Of a stretch of DNA of 64,000 bases, positions 36,591-46,245 are shown in pieces. Numbering within the stretch: position 1 is the stretch's first letter; every line of letters begins with the position of its first letter. The position numbers and the translations under genes were made by a program. The stretch comes from Eoetvoesiella caeni (GTDB lineage Bacteria; Pseudomonadota; Gammaproteobacteria; Burkholderiales; Burkholderiaceae_B), in the NCBI RefSeq assembly GCF_003315175.1, contig NZ_QNRQ01000004.1, positions 277,735 through 341,734 on the forward strand. Reading direction: 5' to 3'. The notes under the pieces are model-generated. The model made no database searches and was not told the origin of the DNA. It worked only from the letters and a program-made list of their open reading frames with translations.

Positions 36591-37972
36591 CTGGTCCTCA
36601 TATTTGCCTGATCGAAGATGATCCCATCATGGGCGAGTCTCTGGTTGAACGCTTTCAATTGGAAGGCTTCAGGGTGGATTGGCATCTTGGCGCTTATGCG
36701 GCACGAGCCGCCATACTTGCGAATGACTACGCAGTGGTCCTCAGCGATGTGCGGCTTGCTGATTTGGATGGTGACGCGCTGTATCGGCAGATGCTTGAGG
36801 ACGGCCATAGCCTTCCACCCTTCATTCTTATGACGGCATATGCCACTGTTGAGCGCGCCGTAGACATGCTCAAGCTGGGGGTGCGGGATTACGTAACGAA
36901 GCCCTTCGACCTGCCCCGCTTAGTGCAAACTATTCGAGAACTAACCGTCAACCATGACGTAAATACACACATGCCGGACGAGAATATTCTGGGGGTTTCC
37001 GCTGCCGCCCAAGAATTAGCCCAGCTTGTACCTAGAATTGCCGGGCGAGCGTCGTCGGTACTTATTACAGGAGAGTCAGGGGTTGGCAAGGAGGTTCTTG
37101 CCCGGCTTATTCATCGCAAAGCCGACTCAACCAGCATCGAACGTCCGTTTGTAGCGGTTAACTGTGGGGCGGTAGCCCCCACGCTGGCTGAAGCGGAGTT
37201 TTTTGGCTTTGAACGTGGCGCTTTCACGGGTGCCGATAAGCAAAAGCGCGGTTATCTTGAGCAGGCCAACGGTGGAACACTGTTCCTGGATGAAGTGGGT
37301 GAACTCTCCCTTCCCTTACAAGCCACATTACTGAGATCCATACAAGAAAAACGCATCCGGCGTCTTGGCGCCGAGCAAGATATTGCAACGCAATTCGACC
37401 TGGTGTGTGCAACGAACCGTGATCTGGAAAGTATGGTCAAGGAACGTTTATTCCGAGAAGATTTGTACTACCGAATCAATGTTGTCACTTTGCATGTCAA
37501 ACCCCTTAGGGAGCGCCCTGAAGACGTTTATTGGCTGGCACTGCGCTTTATCAGCGCTATGGCGCAGCGTCTGAACGAGTCTCCCAAGTCCTTGCATCCG
37601 CTCACGCAATTGCGGCTACAAGAATATTCGTGGCCAGGCAACATCCGCGAGTTGCACAACAGAATCGAGCACGCCTGTTTGGTCAGCCCGAACGCAGTTC
37701 TACTTCCTAACGATATTTTCGCCTCTGATTGGCAACGAACCGTGCCCCAGCAGATACCCTTCCCCGGTGAGGGTACTGCCCTAAATATTTATCAAAATGC
37801 TTGCGAACGGCTATATATTGAAGAAATGTTGCTACGTTATGAGGGCCGTATCACCGAAACAGCCAAGGCGCTTAAGATTTCGAGAAAAAACTTATGGGAA
37901 AAAATGAAGCGGCATAACATTGAGTTCGTACGCCTGGCGACGGCGACAAAACAAAGCGCACAACGTGGTTAG
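36587..37972 (+). CDS. aioR: Sigma-54-dependent response regulator AioR
   Basis: The 461-residue NtrC-type protein has a receiver domain with Asp54 (VVLSDVRLAD) and Lys106 (YVTKPF). The AAA+ domain shows Walker A GESGVGKE (162-169), the sigma-54 contact loop GAFTGA (211-216), Walker B GGTLFLDEVGEL (about 230) and EYSWPGNIRELHNRIEHA. A Fis-type helix-turn-helix closes it (ITETAKALKISRKNLWEKMKRH). It should activate aioBA from the palindromic sites in aioX. Confidence 0.95.
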   Translation: MTGPHICLIEDDPIMGESLVERFQLEGFRVDWHLGAYAARAAILANDYAVVLSDVRLADLDGDALYRQMLEDGHSLPPFILMTAYATVERAVDMLKLGVRDYVTKPFDLPRLVQTIRELTVNHDVNTHMPDENILGVSAAAQELAQLVPRIAGRASSVLITGESGVGKEVLARLIHRKADSTSIERPFVAVNCGAVAPTLAEAEFFGFERGAFTGADKQKRGYLEQANGGTLFLDEVGELSLPLQATLLRSIQEKRIRRLGAEQDIATQFDLVCATNRDLESMVKERLFREDLYYRINVVTLHVKPLRERPEDVYWLALRFISAMAQRLNESPKSLHPLTQLRLQEYSWPGNIRELHNRIEHACLVSPNAVLLPNDIFASDWQRTVPQQIPFPGEGTALNIYQNACERLYIEEMLLRYEGRITETAKALKISRKNLWEKMKRHNIEFVRLATATKQSAQRG

Positions 37973-38039
37973 GCTCTGCTGAGGGAGCGGTGAATTAGAG
38001 CCTCCTGATGGGGTCTAATGATTTCCGGCCTTTTTGTGT

Positions 38040-39023
38040 TTACTTGGAAGCTTGCGGCGCAGCATGAGCGGCACCGCCCAGTTTTGCAATCAAACGTACA
38101 TAGATGAGTTCACTAATTAACTCGACCAGGGTTTGTGTGACGATGATTGCCGGCAAGACGGGGATGGCCCCCGGAACAGCGAGAGCAAGCGGCAATACGA
38201 CCAGAGAATTACGCGTTCCGGCACTGAAAGCAACGGCTCGTCCGGCGGCGGGATCAAGGTGGAATAATCGGCCAACACTCCATCCGATGGGTGGAGCAGT
38301 CATGGCAAAGAGGATATAAAACGGGATCACGCCCAAGGCTGCATCGGTGGCTGGCCCGATCTGCGGCAGGACAGCCAACACGACAATGAACAAGACGACG
38401 GCGGTCGCTGGTACGGGCAAACACCCAAGTGCCTCGGATGCATTTTTACCACGGAGGCTTCGAGCCGCCCATAGCTGCATGGCACCCGCCATGGCGAGCG
38501 GAGCCGCAATTAACCAGACAAAGGCATGGACGAAGGGACCGGGCTGAACGAGGGCTACGGCATCGTGCCCGAGGAACAGTCCCAGATAGACTGGTAGCAG
38601 CAGCATCTGCACAATTAAGAGCGTGGGAGTTGCCGCCAATAGCAGGCGAGCATCGGCTCGCCCCAAGTGCGAGAACGTTACTACGTAGTCGATGCACGGC
38701 GTCAGCAACACCAATAAAACCCCTAGTCGCACCAAGGGATCGGGTGGCAGGAATTGCACCACTACAGCAACCAAAAGCGGAACGGCCACAAAATTCGTGG
38801 TGAGTAATGCAGCCAGAAACCGACCGCGAGTGATTGCTCGGCGAAGGTCGGCTAAAGGCACTTGCAGGAATGTTACAAACAACATAACAGCGAGCGCGGG
38901 ATTGATGCCAGACTCAAGTGCTGTGGTACCAGGCACTAACAACACGACCAACACAGCTAAGGCAACTGAGCCAAAATAGATGCCGACTTGGTGCTTTTCG
39001 AGTAACTCTCTCTTGATGTGCAT
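38040..39023 (-). CDS. ACR3/BASS-family arsenite transporter
   Basis: With the ATG at 39023 the protein has 327 residues (another ATG seven codons upstream is possible). About ten hydrophobic helices are present. LVLLTPCIDYVVTFSHLGRAD (around residue 105) and FSAGTRNSLVVLPLALA (around 265) are motifs of the bile acid:sodium symporter superfamily branch annotated as arsenic resistance protein. The PC pair keeps the cysteine that is essential in ACR3, but the context differs from classical ACR3 (APCTAMVFVW). It likely exports arsenite; it follows arsH, arsC and arsR on the same strand with a 180-base gap. Confidence 0.82.
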   Translation of the reverse strand: MHIKRELLEKHQVGIYFGSVALAVLVVLLVPGTTALESGINPALAVMLFVTFLQVPLADLRRAITRGRFLAALLTTNFVAVPLLVAVVVQFLPPDPLVRLGVLLVLLTPCIDYVVTFSHLGRADARLLLAATPTLLIVQMLLLPVYLGLFLGHDAVALVQPGPFVHAFVWLIAAPLAMAGAMQLWAARSLRGKNASEALGCLPVPATAVVLFIVVLAVLPQIGPATDAALGVIPFYILFAMTAPPIGWSVGRLFHLDPAAGRAVAFSAGTRNSLVVLPLALAVPGAIPVLPAIIVTQTLVELISELIYVRLIAKLGGAAHAAPQASK

Positions 39024-39205
39024 ATCCCTGTTTCGCTCCGCCATACCAAATTACGTGCATATTACTTGGATGACGGAACGTCAATACGTAACGCCATAAT
39101 AGCGTTACTCTGAATCCGGTCGGGGACAACCATCCAAACATGGCCTACTCGCCCCAGACGTCAACATCCAAAGCGCGGTCCGCCACAGCCGAGCACCGTT
39201 GTCCT

Positions 39206-39964
39206 TTAGCTGCTCATGGTTTGCGTTTCTTGCTCCATGGCGCGCTGCGCCAAGCGGGCGACCTCGGCAGCCACGCCCTTGCGTTCGCTATACCGATCAG
39301 TCAAATAATCGCTGCGGTCTCGAACCAGCAAGGTAAATTTCATCAGCTCTTCCATGACATCCACGACGCGGTCGTAGTACGGCGAAGGTTTCATCCGTCC
39401 GTCCTCGTCGAACTCCTGGTAGGCCTTCGCCACCGATGACTGGTTCGGAATCGTCACCATGCGCATCCAACGGCCAAGCACGCGCAGCGCATTGACCGCG
39501 TTAAAGGACTGGGAGCCGCCGCTGACCTGCATCACAGCCAGGGTGCGGCCTTGCGTCGGACGCACGCTTCCCACCTCCAAAGGCAGCCAATCGATTTGGC
39601 TCTTGAACACGCCTGTTAAGGTGCCATGACGTTCGGGGCTGCACCACACCTGCCCTTCCGACCAATTCGACAGTTCCCGCAGCTCAAGGACTTTAGGATG
39701 ATCGGCAGGAACGCTGTCGGGCAGCGGCAGACCCTGTGGATCAAAAATTCTTGTTTCGGCGCCAAAGCAGGTCAGGATGCGTGCGGCTTCTTCAGTAAGC
39801 AGTCGGCTATACGAGCGTTCGCGCAACGAACCGTAGAGTAAAAGAATGCGGGGCGAATGCGTTGCCCCACTCGACAGGGAAAGCTTGTCATGAGTGGGCG
39901 TATCCAATAGGGTCTCGTCGACTATTGGCAAGGTCAAATCGGCGGGTGAAGAATAGCTGGTCAT
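39206..39964 (-). CDS. arsH: ArsH, NADPH-dependent FMN organoarsenical oxidase
   Basis: The ATG at 39964 gives 252 residues. The flavodoxin-like fold is shown by [27 protein letters not shown] (FMN phosphate loop GSLRERSYS) and by [21 protein letters not shown] and [20 protein letters not shown], which are ArsH hallmarks. ArsH oxidises trivalent methyl- and aromatic arsenicals to the less toxic pentavalent forms. The frame is open upstream to 40060, overlapping arsC, but the nearer start fits the family. Confidence 0.93.
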   Translation of the reverse strand: MTSYSSPADLTLPIVDETLLDTPTHDKLSLSSGATHSPRILLLYGSLRERSYSRLLTEEAARILTCFGAETRIFDPQGLPLPDSVPADHPKVLELRELSNWSEGQVWCSPERHGTLTGVFKSQIDWLPLEVGSVRPTQGRTLAVMQVSGGSQSFNAVNALRVLGRWMRMVTIPNQSSVAKAYQEFDEDGRMKPSPYYDRVVDVMEELMKFTLLVRDRSDYLTDRYSERKGVAAEVARLAQRAMEQETQTMSS

Positions 39965-40025
39965 CAATACTCTCAAACTAACAGAAGAAAGAACATGCTG
40001 AGTAACGTTGGGAGGAGCAGTATCG

Positions 40026-40451
40026 TTAACGCACGCGTTGGCCGCGCTCATCGATGACAACTTCCCCGTCCTCTTTGGTGAAGGGCCCTTGTTGGGCTTC
40101 TAGAAGAATATCCAACACCATCTCCGAAGGCCGGCACAACCGTACCCCCAATGGCGTAACAACAAAAGGACGGTTCATCAGGATAGGGTGCGCTTGTATC
40201 GCATCGAGCAATTGCGAATCCGTGAGTGCCATATTATCCAGGCTCAACTCTGCGTAGGGTGTTCCCTTCTCACGTAGCACCTGACGCACCGTTAACCCGG
40301 CCCGTTGAATTAGATCAACAAGCGTTTCGCGGGATGGCGGCGTTTTCAGGTATTCGATGACGGTGGGCTCTATACCGGCATTACGGATCAAGCCCAGCGT
40401 GTTGCGTGAGGTTCCGCAGTCGGGATTGTGATAAATCGTGATGGTGTTCAT
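40026..40451 (-). CDS. arsC: Glutaredoxin-dependent arsenate reductase ArsC
   Basis: The 141-residue protein begins [26 protein letters not shown], with catalytic Cys12 in the NPxCGTSR motif of the ArsC/Spx family. The later arginines ([16 protein letters not shown]) complete the anion site. It reduces arsenate to arsenite with glutathione and glutaredoxin. It sits between arsR and arsH on the same strand. It is unrelated in fold to the two other arsenate reductases at 46648 and 47274. Confidence 0.95.
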   Translation of the reverse strand: MNTITIYHNPDCGTSRNTLGLIRNAGIEPTVIEYLKTPPSRETLVDLIQRAGLTVRQVLREKGTPYAELSLDNMALTDSQLLDAIQAHPILMNRPFVVTPLGVRLCRPSEMVLDILLEAQQGPFTKEDGEVVIDERGQRVR

Positions 40452-40523
40452 GGGAGTCCTTTTTTAACAGCTGAAACGCTTGCTTTATCACATTGAGCGC
40501 TTCAGTCACTATGCATGTAAGTG

Positions 40524-40886
40524 CTATCGCCGTGATTTCGCCCCACCATCTTGTTCAATGGCGGTCGTATTCGACGCACTGTCAGCTTTGTTATCAACCG
40601 TACCGGCACAACACTCCAAGGTAAGAAAATTGATGACCTTCAACATCAGCGGCAGATTGGCCTGATAACGTATGTACCTACCCTCATGAGTTGCCATCAA
40701 CAAATTGGCTTGTGTCATCGCTTTTAAGTGGAATGACAGACTTGTTGCGGTGATACGAAGCTGTGTGGCAATCTCGCCGGCCACACATCCGTGCGGCGCG
40801 TTGCGAACCAACAGTTTATATACATCCAAGCGCACGCCAGAAGACAGGCATTCAAAGACGGCGATGGCAGCGTGCATATTGATCAT
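40524..40886 (-). CDS. arsR: ArsR-family repressor (first copy)
   Basis: The 120-residue protein has the ArsR winged-helix core (SSGVRLDVYKLLVRNAPHGCVAGEIATQLRITATSLSFHLKAM). It has a Cys pair near the C-terminus (LECCAG), as in ArsR proteins that bind arsenite at their C-terminal end rather than at a CVC motif in the recognition helix. It heads the arsR-arsC-arsH unit. A 23-base site at its promoter is shared with the third arsR. Confidence 0.92.
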   Translation of the reverse strand: MINMHAAIAVFECLSSGVRLDVYKLLVRNAPHGCVAGEIATQLRITATSLSFHLKAMTQANLLMATHEGRYIRYQANLPLMLKVINFLTLECCAGTVDNKADSASNTTAIEQDGGAKSRR

Positions 40887-40893
40887 ACCCGCA

Positions 40894-40922
40894 ATTATAC
40901 AATAATCATTGAATAGTTGAAA
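40894..40922 (-). promoter_or_regulatory. arsR promoter and operator (first copy)
   Basis: A perfect -10 TATAAT lies at 40894-40899 on the minus strand. Directly upstream, 40900-40922 matches a site before the third arsR at 18 of 23 positions (shared core ATTCAAT). The overlap with the promoter fits repression by ArsR. Confidence 0.6.
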
Positions 40923-40961
40923 TATGGAAACAATTAAATCGATCTGAGCACCAAAACGCAG

Positions 40962-40979
40962 TTGTCACACTATTGTCAT
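40962..40979 (+). promoter_or_regulatory. Pho box upstream of the second arsR
   Basis: TTGTCAC-ACTA-TTGTCAT consists of two seven-base direct repeats spaced 11 bases apart, as in PhoB boxes (CTGTCAT repeats). It lies 40 bases before the ATG of the ArsR-type gene that precedes pstS. Confidence 0.65.
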
Positions 40980-41018
40980 ATATACGGTTCATTATTTCAT
41001 CAATTCTCGAACGGTTGG

Positions 41019-41402
41019 ATGACTATGACGATGCAATGCGACCAAGAGGCACCAAACTTTCGGCAAAAAGATTGCCCTCCGCCCGATAAAAACGATAGAT
41101 GCCATCCTTTTATGGCCCTTAAAGCCTTGACTCAACCCACAAGAATGGAGATCTTTCGCATGGTGCACAGCTCTGCCGATGGAGAGTGTGCGGACGTTAT
41201 TGCAAGCCGATTTTCAGGTCCTTTAAGCAACATTTCACTGCACTTGGCTGTTCTCTCGCGCGCTGGACTAATCGTCGGTCAGCGCCAAGAACATGATGTT
41301 GTCTACCGCTCGAACCCCCAAGCAGTGGAGGACTTGTTGTGCTACGTCCTGGGTATTAAGACGCACTGGCAGTTTGCCCCAGGCGCACGGCGCCATGACT
41401 AA
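41019..41402 (+). CDS. ArsR-family regulator (second copy)
   Basis: With the ATG at 41019 there are 127 residues. The winged helix is clear (MALKALTQPTRMEIFRMVHSS, GPLSNISLHLAVLSRAGLIVGQRQEHDVVYRSN). Cysteines occur in an N-terminal extension (MQCDQ, KDCPPPDKNDRC) and near GECADV. This differs from the other two ArsR copies, so sensing may differ too. It is followed after 126 bases by the pst operon and has a Pho box upstream, which suggests a link between arsenic sensing and phosphate uptake. Confidence 0.82.
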   Translation: MTMTMQCDQEAPNFRQKDCPPPDKNDRCHPFMALKALTQPTRMEIFRMVHSSADGECADVIASRFSGPLSNISLHLAVLSRAGLIVGQRQEHDVVYRSNPQAVEDLLCYVLGIKTHWQFAPGARRHD

Positions 41403-41412
41403 ATGTGACGGA

Positions 41413-41430
41413 TTGTCATAATCATGTCAT
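41413..41430 (+). promoter_or_regulatory. Pho box upstream of pstS
   Basis: TTGTCATAATCATGTCAT fits the Pho box consensus of two CTGTCAT-like repeats 11 bases apart. A weaker continuation (TTTCATAATTTGTC) follows at 41438-41451. It is about 100 bases before pstS, so the operon should respond to host PhoB. Confidence 0.7.
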
Positions 41431-41528
41431 TTTGATGTTTCATAATTTGTCGATGGATAGATATCCATGCAAGCCAGTGGCGACATATGTGTCGGCGTTG
41501 GATTCTTTATCAAAGCCAGGAGTTTTTA

Positions 41529-42518
41529 ATGAAATTTAACGTATTCGTCGGTGCAGCCGCTCTTGCTCTTACCGGTACCACATCGGTTGCTTACGCTCAG
41601 AATGTTCCCACAGTTCTAATCGACGGCTCCAGCACTGTGTTTCCCATCTCCGAAGCAGTTGCCGAAGAATTCCAGAAAGACCAAAAAGGAAAAACCCGCG
41701 TAACAGTCGGCGTTTCAGGAACGGGTGGCGGATTCAAGAAGTTTTGCCGTGGAGAGCTTGACATCACTGGAGCTTCGCGCCCCATCAAGAAAAGCGAAAT
41801 GGAACTGTGCGCGCAGAACAACGTCGAGTATATTGAAATGCCGATCGCCATCGACGCCTTGGCCACCATTATTCACCCTGACAACAAGTTTGCCGAATGC
41901 CTGTCAGTTGATGAGTTAAAGACCATGTGGGCGCCCGAAGCTCAAGGCAAAATCACAAACTGGAACCAGATTAACCCGAAGTTTCCCGATGCGCCATTGG
42001 TTTTGTTCGGGGCAGGCACGGACTCCGGAACGTATGATTACTACACGTTCGCCATCGTCGGCAAAGAACACTCCAGCCGCGGCGATTTCACCGCTACCGA
42101 AGACGATAACGTCACCGTACAAGGCGTTTCGCGTGACCAGAATGCTCTGGGCTTCCTGGGCCTGGCGTATTACGACCACAATAAAGACAAGATCAAGCGC
42201 GTCGCGATTCGTCAAGCTGACGGCTCATGCGTGTTGCCTTCGGTCGAAACGGCAGTTGACGGCACCTATCAGCCTCTAACTCGCCCGATTTTCTACTATG
42301 TCGATAAATCGAAAGCCGACCAAAAGCATGTTGCTGACTATATCCACTTCGCTTTCAATCCCAAAAACCAGCAAGCGCTTGTCAATGAAGTAGGCTATGT
42401 TTCATTGCCTGAAAACATCGCAGTGGCCGCAACCAAGAAGTTTGATATGCGTACCACCGGCACCCATTTCGGTGGTGGCTCCAAGGTCGGCGTAAAAATG
42501 GAAGACTTGGTTAAATAA
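41529..42518 (+). CDS. pstS: Phosphate-binding protein PstS
   Basis: The ATG at 41529 with AGGAG upstream gives 329 residues with a signal peptide ending near SVAYAQN. The PstS pattern follows: [57 protein letters not shown]. It binds phosphate in the periplasm for the PstCAB transporter. Pst operons are often found on arsenic islands; whether this PstS discriminates better against arsenate cannot be judged here. A hairpin separates it from pstC. Confidence 0.93.
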   Translation: MKFNVFVGAAALALTGTTSVAYAQNVPTVLIDGSSTVFPISEAVAEEFQKDQKGKTRVTVGVSGTGGGFKKFCRGELDITGASRPIKKSEMELCAQNNVEYIEMPIAIDALATIIHPDNKFAECLSVDELKTMWAPEAQGKITNWNQINPKFPDAPLVLFGAGTDSGTYDYYTFAIVGKEHSSRGDFTATEDDNVTVQGVSRDQNALGFLGLAYYDHNKDKIKRVAIRQADGSCVLPSVETAVDGTYQPLTRPIFYYVDKSKADQKHVADYIHFAFNPKNQQALVNEVGYVSLPENIAVAATKKFDMRTTGTHFGGGSKVGVKMEDLVK

Positions 42519-42538
42519 TCAAGCAAGCCTGAAACCTT

Positions 42539-42579
42539 GGCCGTCCTTGGGGCTCAGCACTACGCCTCCAAGGTCGGCC
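42539..42579 (+). promoter_or_regulatory. Hairpin between pstS and pstC
   Basis: GGCCGTCCTTGG (42539-42550) and CCAAGGTCGGCC (42568-42579) pair with one mismatch, followed by a weak T-rich stretch (TTAATTTTA). Such an intra-operon hairpin would favour high PstS relative to the membrane components through attenuation or mRNA processing. Confidence 0.55.
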
Positions 42580-42610
42580 ATCTTAATTTTATGCAACGTG
42601 GAGTATCCGC

Positions 42611-43549
42611 ATGGATGACGCCATTGCTCGTCCCCCCATCCACCGTTTTATGCCAACGCCGGCGTATCGCGCGCGCCGCCTTGCCATGGATCGGATCAGC
42701 CGCATTGCCATGTTTTGTGCGGCGGCGCTTTCGGTATTGATCACCACTGGCATCGTCTACGTTCTGGTATCAGAGTCTTGGGGCTTTTTCACCACAGTGC
42801 CGCTGCTGGACTTTCTTACCGATACGCAATGGACGCCTGTCTTTGCCAATCCCCGATTCGGTATTTGGCCTTTATTAACGGCCACGCTGTGGGCTGCCGG
42901 CATTGCTTTACTGATTGCCATCCCCCTCGGTACCGTATTAGCCATTTACCTCAGTGAGTTCGCGCGCCCCTCGGTCAGGGAGACGGTAAAACCGTGCTTG
43001 GAGATGCTCGAAGCCGTGCCCACGATTGTATATGGGTATTTCGCACTCTTGGTCCTTACGCCCTTTTTTCAGAAGTTCATCCCGGGACTTGGTGGCTTCA
43101 ACCTCTTGGTGCCGGGAATTGTCTTGGGCATTATGATTTTGCCGTATGTCGTTTCAGTAAGTGAAGATGCAATGCGCGCCGTTCCAGGCTCCTTACGCGA
43201 AGGCGCCTACGCACTAGGCATGTCACGCTTGCAGACAGGACTCCGGGTTATTGTTCCCGGTGCATTCTCTGGCATTACCGCCGCGTACGTCTTGGGAATG
43301 TCCAGGGCTGTTGGGGAAACCATGGTACTCGCAGTTGCTGCCGGCCAAGGACCGAATCTCACGTTAGACCCGCGCGAAGGCGCCGCGACGATCACTGCTT
43401 ATATTGTTCAAATGAGCTTGGGCGATTTGCCCCATGGATCATTGGCGTATCAAAGTATTTTTGCCGTTGGCTTGGTGCTGTTCTTGATCACGTTGCTCTT
43501 CAACGTAATTGGCTATTACTTGCGTAAACGCTATCGCGAGGTGTACTAA
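42611..43549 (+). CDS. pstC: Phosphate ABC transporter permease PstC
   Basis: The 312-residue permease has about six membrane helices and the EAA-type loop SEDAMRAVPGSLREGAYALGMSRLQTGLRVIVPGAFSGITAAYVLGMSRAVGETM (around 178-232). It pairs with PstA to form the channel driven by PstB. It follows pstS after a hairpin-containing gap and is followed directly by pstA. Confidence 0.92.
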   Translation: MDDAIARPPIHRFMPTPAYRARRLAMDRISRIAMFCAAALSVLITTGIVYVLVSESWGFFTTVPLLDFLTDTQWTPVFANPRFGIWPLLTATLWAAGIALLIAIPLGTVLAIYLSEFARPSVRETVKPCLEMLEAVPTIVYGYFALLVLTPFFQKFIPGLGGFNLLVPGIVLGIMILPYVVSVSEDAMRAVPGSLREGAYALGMSRLQTGLRVIVPGAFSGITAAYVLGMSRAVGETMVLAVAAGQGPNLTLDPREGAATITAYIVQMSLGDLPHGSLAYQSIFAVGLVLFLITLLFNVIGYYLRKRYREVY

Positions 43550-44518
43550 ATGACGACGCAAATTCAAACTGAACTAACGCCGATGCAAGCAGCAGCGCCT
43601 GAGAATGAACAGGAACGCGATCGTATCATTGCGCGCAAATCACGACGATCCGACTGGTTTTTTGCGGCCGGAGGGCTCATTGTTCTCTTTCTTTCAATGG
43701 GCCTGTTGCTAGCCCTCTTGTTTGATCTTGGTTTCAGTGGTGCCAGTCGAATCGATTTTGAATTTCTAACCAGTTTCCCCTCTCGCCGTGCCGAAGATGC
43801 AGGCATCCTTTCCGCTTGGGTGGGAACCACGCTGGTCATGATTGTCACTGCAATTCTTTCAGTACCGCTCGGGGTAATGGCAGGAATATACCTTGAGGAA
43901 TACGCTCCAAAAAACTGGGTTACGACACTTATTGACATCAACATCAGTAATCTCGCGGGCGTACCCTCCATCATTTATGGCTTATTGGCGCTAGGCCTGT
44001 TCGTCTATATGTTTGACATGGGTTCAACGGTATTGGTGGCGGGCATGGTTTTGGCGCTGCTCATACTCCCAGTCGTAATCGTATCCACTCGTGAAGCGGT
44101 AAGAAGCATTCCACAAATTACGAAAGAAGGCGCCTACGGTATTGGCGCGGACAAATGGCAAACCGTTGCTCATTACATCCTACCGGCAGCGCGTCCAGGC
44201 ATACTGACGGGCGCGATCGTAGGGTTATCACGAGCGGTAGGTGAAACGGCTCCGGTCATCACCATTGGGGCCCTAACCTACATCGCATTTTTGCCTAATT
44301 CGCCTCTTCAGTCAGAATTTCCATTCCTTAATTTTGACTGGCTTAACTCGGCGTTTACCGTCATGCCGATACAAATGTTCAATTGGTTATCGCGCCCACA
44401 GACCGATTTTCATATTAATGCCGCGGCAACGGGCCTTGTGTTGATCATCATGACGCTTTTGATGAATCTCATTGCCATCGTTATCCGTTATCGGCTACGC
44501 CGACAAAACGTCGCATAG
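43550..44518 (+). CDS. pstA: Phosphate ABC transporter permease PstA
   Basis: The 322-residue permease begins right after the pstC stop (GAGG in the end of pstC serves as ribosome site). It has about six helices and the loop [57 protein letters not shown], matching PstA. The N-terminal 30 residues are polar and charged. Confidence 0.92.
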   Translation: MTTQIQTELTPMQAAAPENEQERDRIIARKSRRSDWFFAAGGLIVLFLSMGLLLALLFDLGFSGASRIDFEFLTSFPSRRAEDAGILSAWVGTTLVMIVTAILSVPLGVMAGIYLEEYAPKNWVTTLIDINISNLAGVPSIIYGLLALGLFVYMFDMGSTVLVAGMVLALLILPVVIVSTREAVRSIPQITKEGAYGIGADKWQTVAHYILPAARPGILTGAIVGLSRAVGETAPVITIGALTYIAFLPNSPLQSEFPFLNFDWLNSAFTVMPIQMFNWLSRPQTDFHINAAATGLVLIIMTLLMNLIAIVIRYRLRRQNVA

Positions 44519-44549
44519 AACGCACGTTGACATCTCTCTAAGGTATCCC

Positions 44550-45446
44550 ATGAGCGAACTCGCACTCCCCACACCTCCTATTGAAAAGCACCGCCCTTCG
44601 TTGTCTCGAGCACCTGCCTCAAACATTGATGAGGATGAAAAGGAACAAGGACTAACGGCCCCTCCTGTGCTGGTGCACCCTAAACGTGAGTTGCGGGCTG
44701 ATGTCCGCAAGCTATCGTTTTGGTACGGAGATTTTCAAGCCCTACATGCCGTCAATCTTCCCGTGGTAAATAATGGGGTGACCGCACTCATCGGAGCTTC
44801 GGGATGCGGCAAAAGCACCTTGTTGCGCTGTTTCAACCGCATGCATGATCTATACCCGGGCACTCGGTACGATGGCGACATCATGCTGCTACCCGAAGAA
44901 AAGAATATTGTGAGTGTAAAAATAGACCCGATTATGGTTCGGCTACGTATCGGCATGGTGTTCCAAAAGCCAAATCCGTTTCCAAAGTCGATCTATGAAA
45001 ATGTAGCGTCAGGATTACGAGTGCGGGGGATTACTCAACGGGCTGCGCTGGATGAACGAGTGGAGTCCTCGTTACGCCAGGCGGCATTATGGGACGAAGT
45101 AAAAGATCGGCTTCACCAATCTGCACTAGGATTATCGGGTGGACAACAACAACGGCTTTGCATTGCAAGAACACTTGCTCCTAATCCTGAAATCATTTTG
45201 TTTGACGAACCCACCTCAGCGTTAGACCCCATTGCTACCGCCAAGATTGAGGATCTGTTTCACGACCTACGCTCCGACTACACAATTGTCATCGTGACCC
45301 ACAATATGCAACAAGCAGCACGTATCTCCGACTATACGGCGTTTATGCACTTGGGTCGAATGGTCGAATTCCAGGCGACAGACGATTTCTTTGTTAATCC
45401 ATCCCATCTGCGAACGGAACAGTACATTACGGGTCGCTTTGGGTAA
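44550..45446 (+). CDS. pstB: Phosphate ABC transporter ATPase PstB
   Basis: The ATG at 44550 gives 298 residues. An acidic N-terminal extension of about 50 residues precedes the ATPase: [14 protein letters not shown], Walker [28 protein letters not shown], signature [16 protein letters not shown], Walker [16 protein letters not shown]-loop THNM. The extension is longer than usual for PstB (about 258 residues). It energises the PstCA channel. Confidence 0.94.
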   Translation: MSELALPTPPIEKHRPSLSRAPASNIDEDEKEQGLTAPPVLVHPKRELRADVRKLSFWYGDFQALHAVNLPVVNNGVTALIGASGCGKSTLLRCFNRMHDLYPGTRYDGDIMLLPEEKNIVSVKIDPIMVRLRIGMVFQKPNPFPKSIYENVASGLRVRGITQRAALDERVESSLRQAALWDEVKDRLHQSALGLSGGQQQRLCIARTLAPNPEIILFDEPTSALDPIATAKIEDLFHDLRSDYTIVIVTHNMQQAARISDYTAFMHLGRMVEFQATDDFFVNPSHLRTEQYITGRFG

Positions 45447-45474
45447 TTCAGCTTGTATATAAGGAGTTCACACA

Positions 45475-46167
45475 GTGAGTAATCCGCATACGGTACGTGC
45501 CTATGATCAAGAGCTCGCTGCACTAAGCGAAATCTTGATGCAAGTCGGCCATTTCGTCGTCGATGCATTCACGGCGGCTTCCAAAGCGTTATTGCACAAA
45601 GATGTACTTGCTGCGCAAGAGGCGATCCAAATCGACGGCCAAATAGATGAGCTATGCGCTCAGGCGGATAAGGATATTTTGTTGCTCATGACAAAGCGCC
45701 AGCCGATGAGTCAAGATTTGCAGGAAATATTGGCGGCCATGCGCAGTGCAAACGAGTTTTCGCACATCGGCGATTTAGCGCGAAATATTGCAGAGCGTTC
45801 AACCCAATTGCACAGCCCCACTCCTGCCGACAATCTTCATCAAGGCCTTGAAACCTTGTCCATGATGCTATCGGATTTCCTCTCAAGAGTGTCCCTTGCC
45901 TATGCATCAAAGGACATTCCAGAGCTGAAAGAGCTATGTCAGGTGGACAGGCTAGTCGATGACGCGTACGCACAAATATTGGACATCATTATCATTGGGC
46001 TGGCAAATCATCCCGATCGAACGGGCGACTTGACGCACCTACTTTTTTGCCTTAAGAACATGGACCGAATCGGTGATCATATTTCTCACATCGCTCAAAC
46101 CCGATATTTGGCATTGACAGGTGCTTTACCGGAGCATGTGAAGCACCACGCTCCAACGGATCCCTAA
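45475..46167 (+). CDS. phoU: Phosphate signalling protein PhoU
   Basis: A GTG start with AAGGAG ahead gives 230 residues made of two three-helix repeats, each with the E/DxxxD metal motif region (SEILMQVGHFVVDAFTAASKALLHKD; FSHIGDLARNIAERS; KNMDRIGDHISHIAQTRY). PhoU links the Pst transporter with the PhoR/PhoB signalling pathway and restrains phosphate uptake. It ends the pst operon. Confidence 0.93.
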   Translation: MSNPHTVRAYDQELAALSEILMQVGHFVVDAFTAASKALLHKDVLAAQEAIQIDGQIDELCAQADKDILLLMTKRQPMSQDLQEILAAMRSANEFSHIGDLARNIAERSTQLHSPTPADNLHQGLETLSMMLSDFLSRVSLAYASKDIPELKELCQVDRLVDDAYAQILDIIIIGLANHPDRTGDLTHLLFCLKNMDRIGDHISHIAQTRYLALTGALPEHVKHHAPTDP

Positions 46168-46218
46168 TGCATACTTGGGTTTGCCTCCTCTCGCTCTCGG
46201 GTTGCTTGGCTGGTGTTA

Positions 46219-46241
46219 TTTCGACAATTCAATTAATATAG
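46219..46241 (+). promoter_or_regulatory. Operator-like site of the third arsR
   Basis: This 23-base AT-rich stretch matches 18 of 23 positions of the site at the first arsR promoter (both start TTTC and share ATTCAAT). It ends four bases before the ATG, so binding by ArsR would block transcription or translation initiation. Confidence 0.55.
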
Positions 46242-46245
46242 TTTC

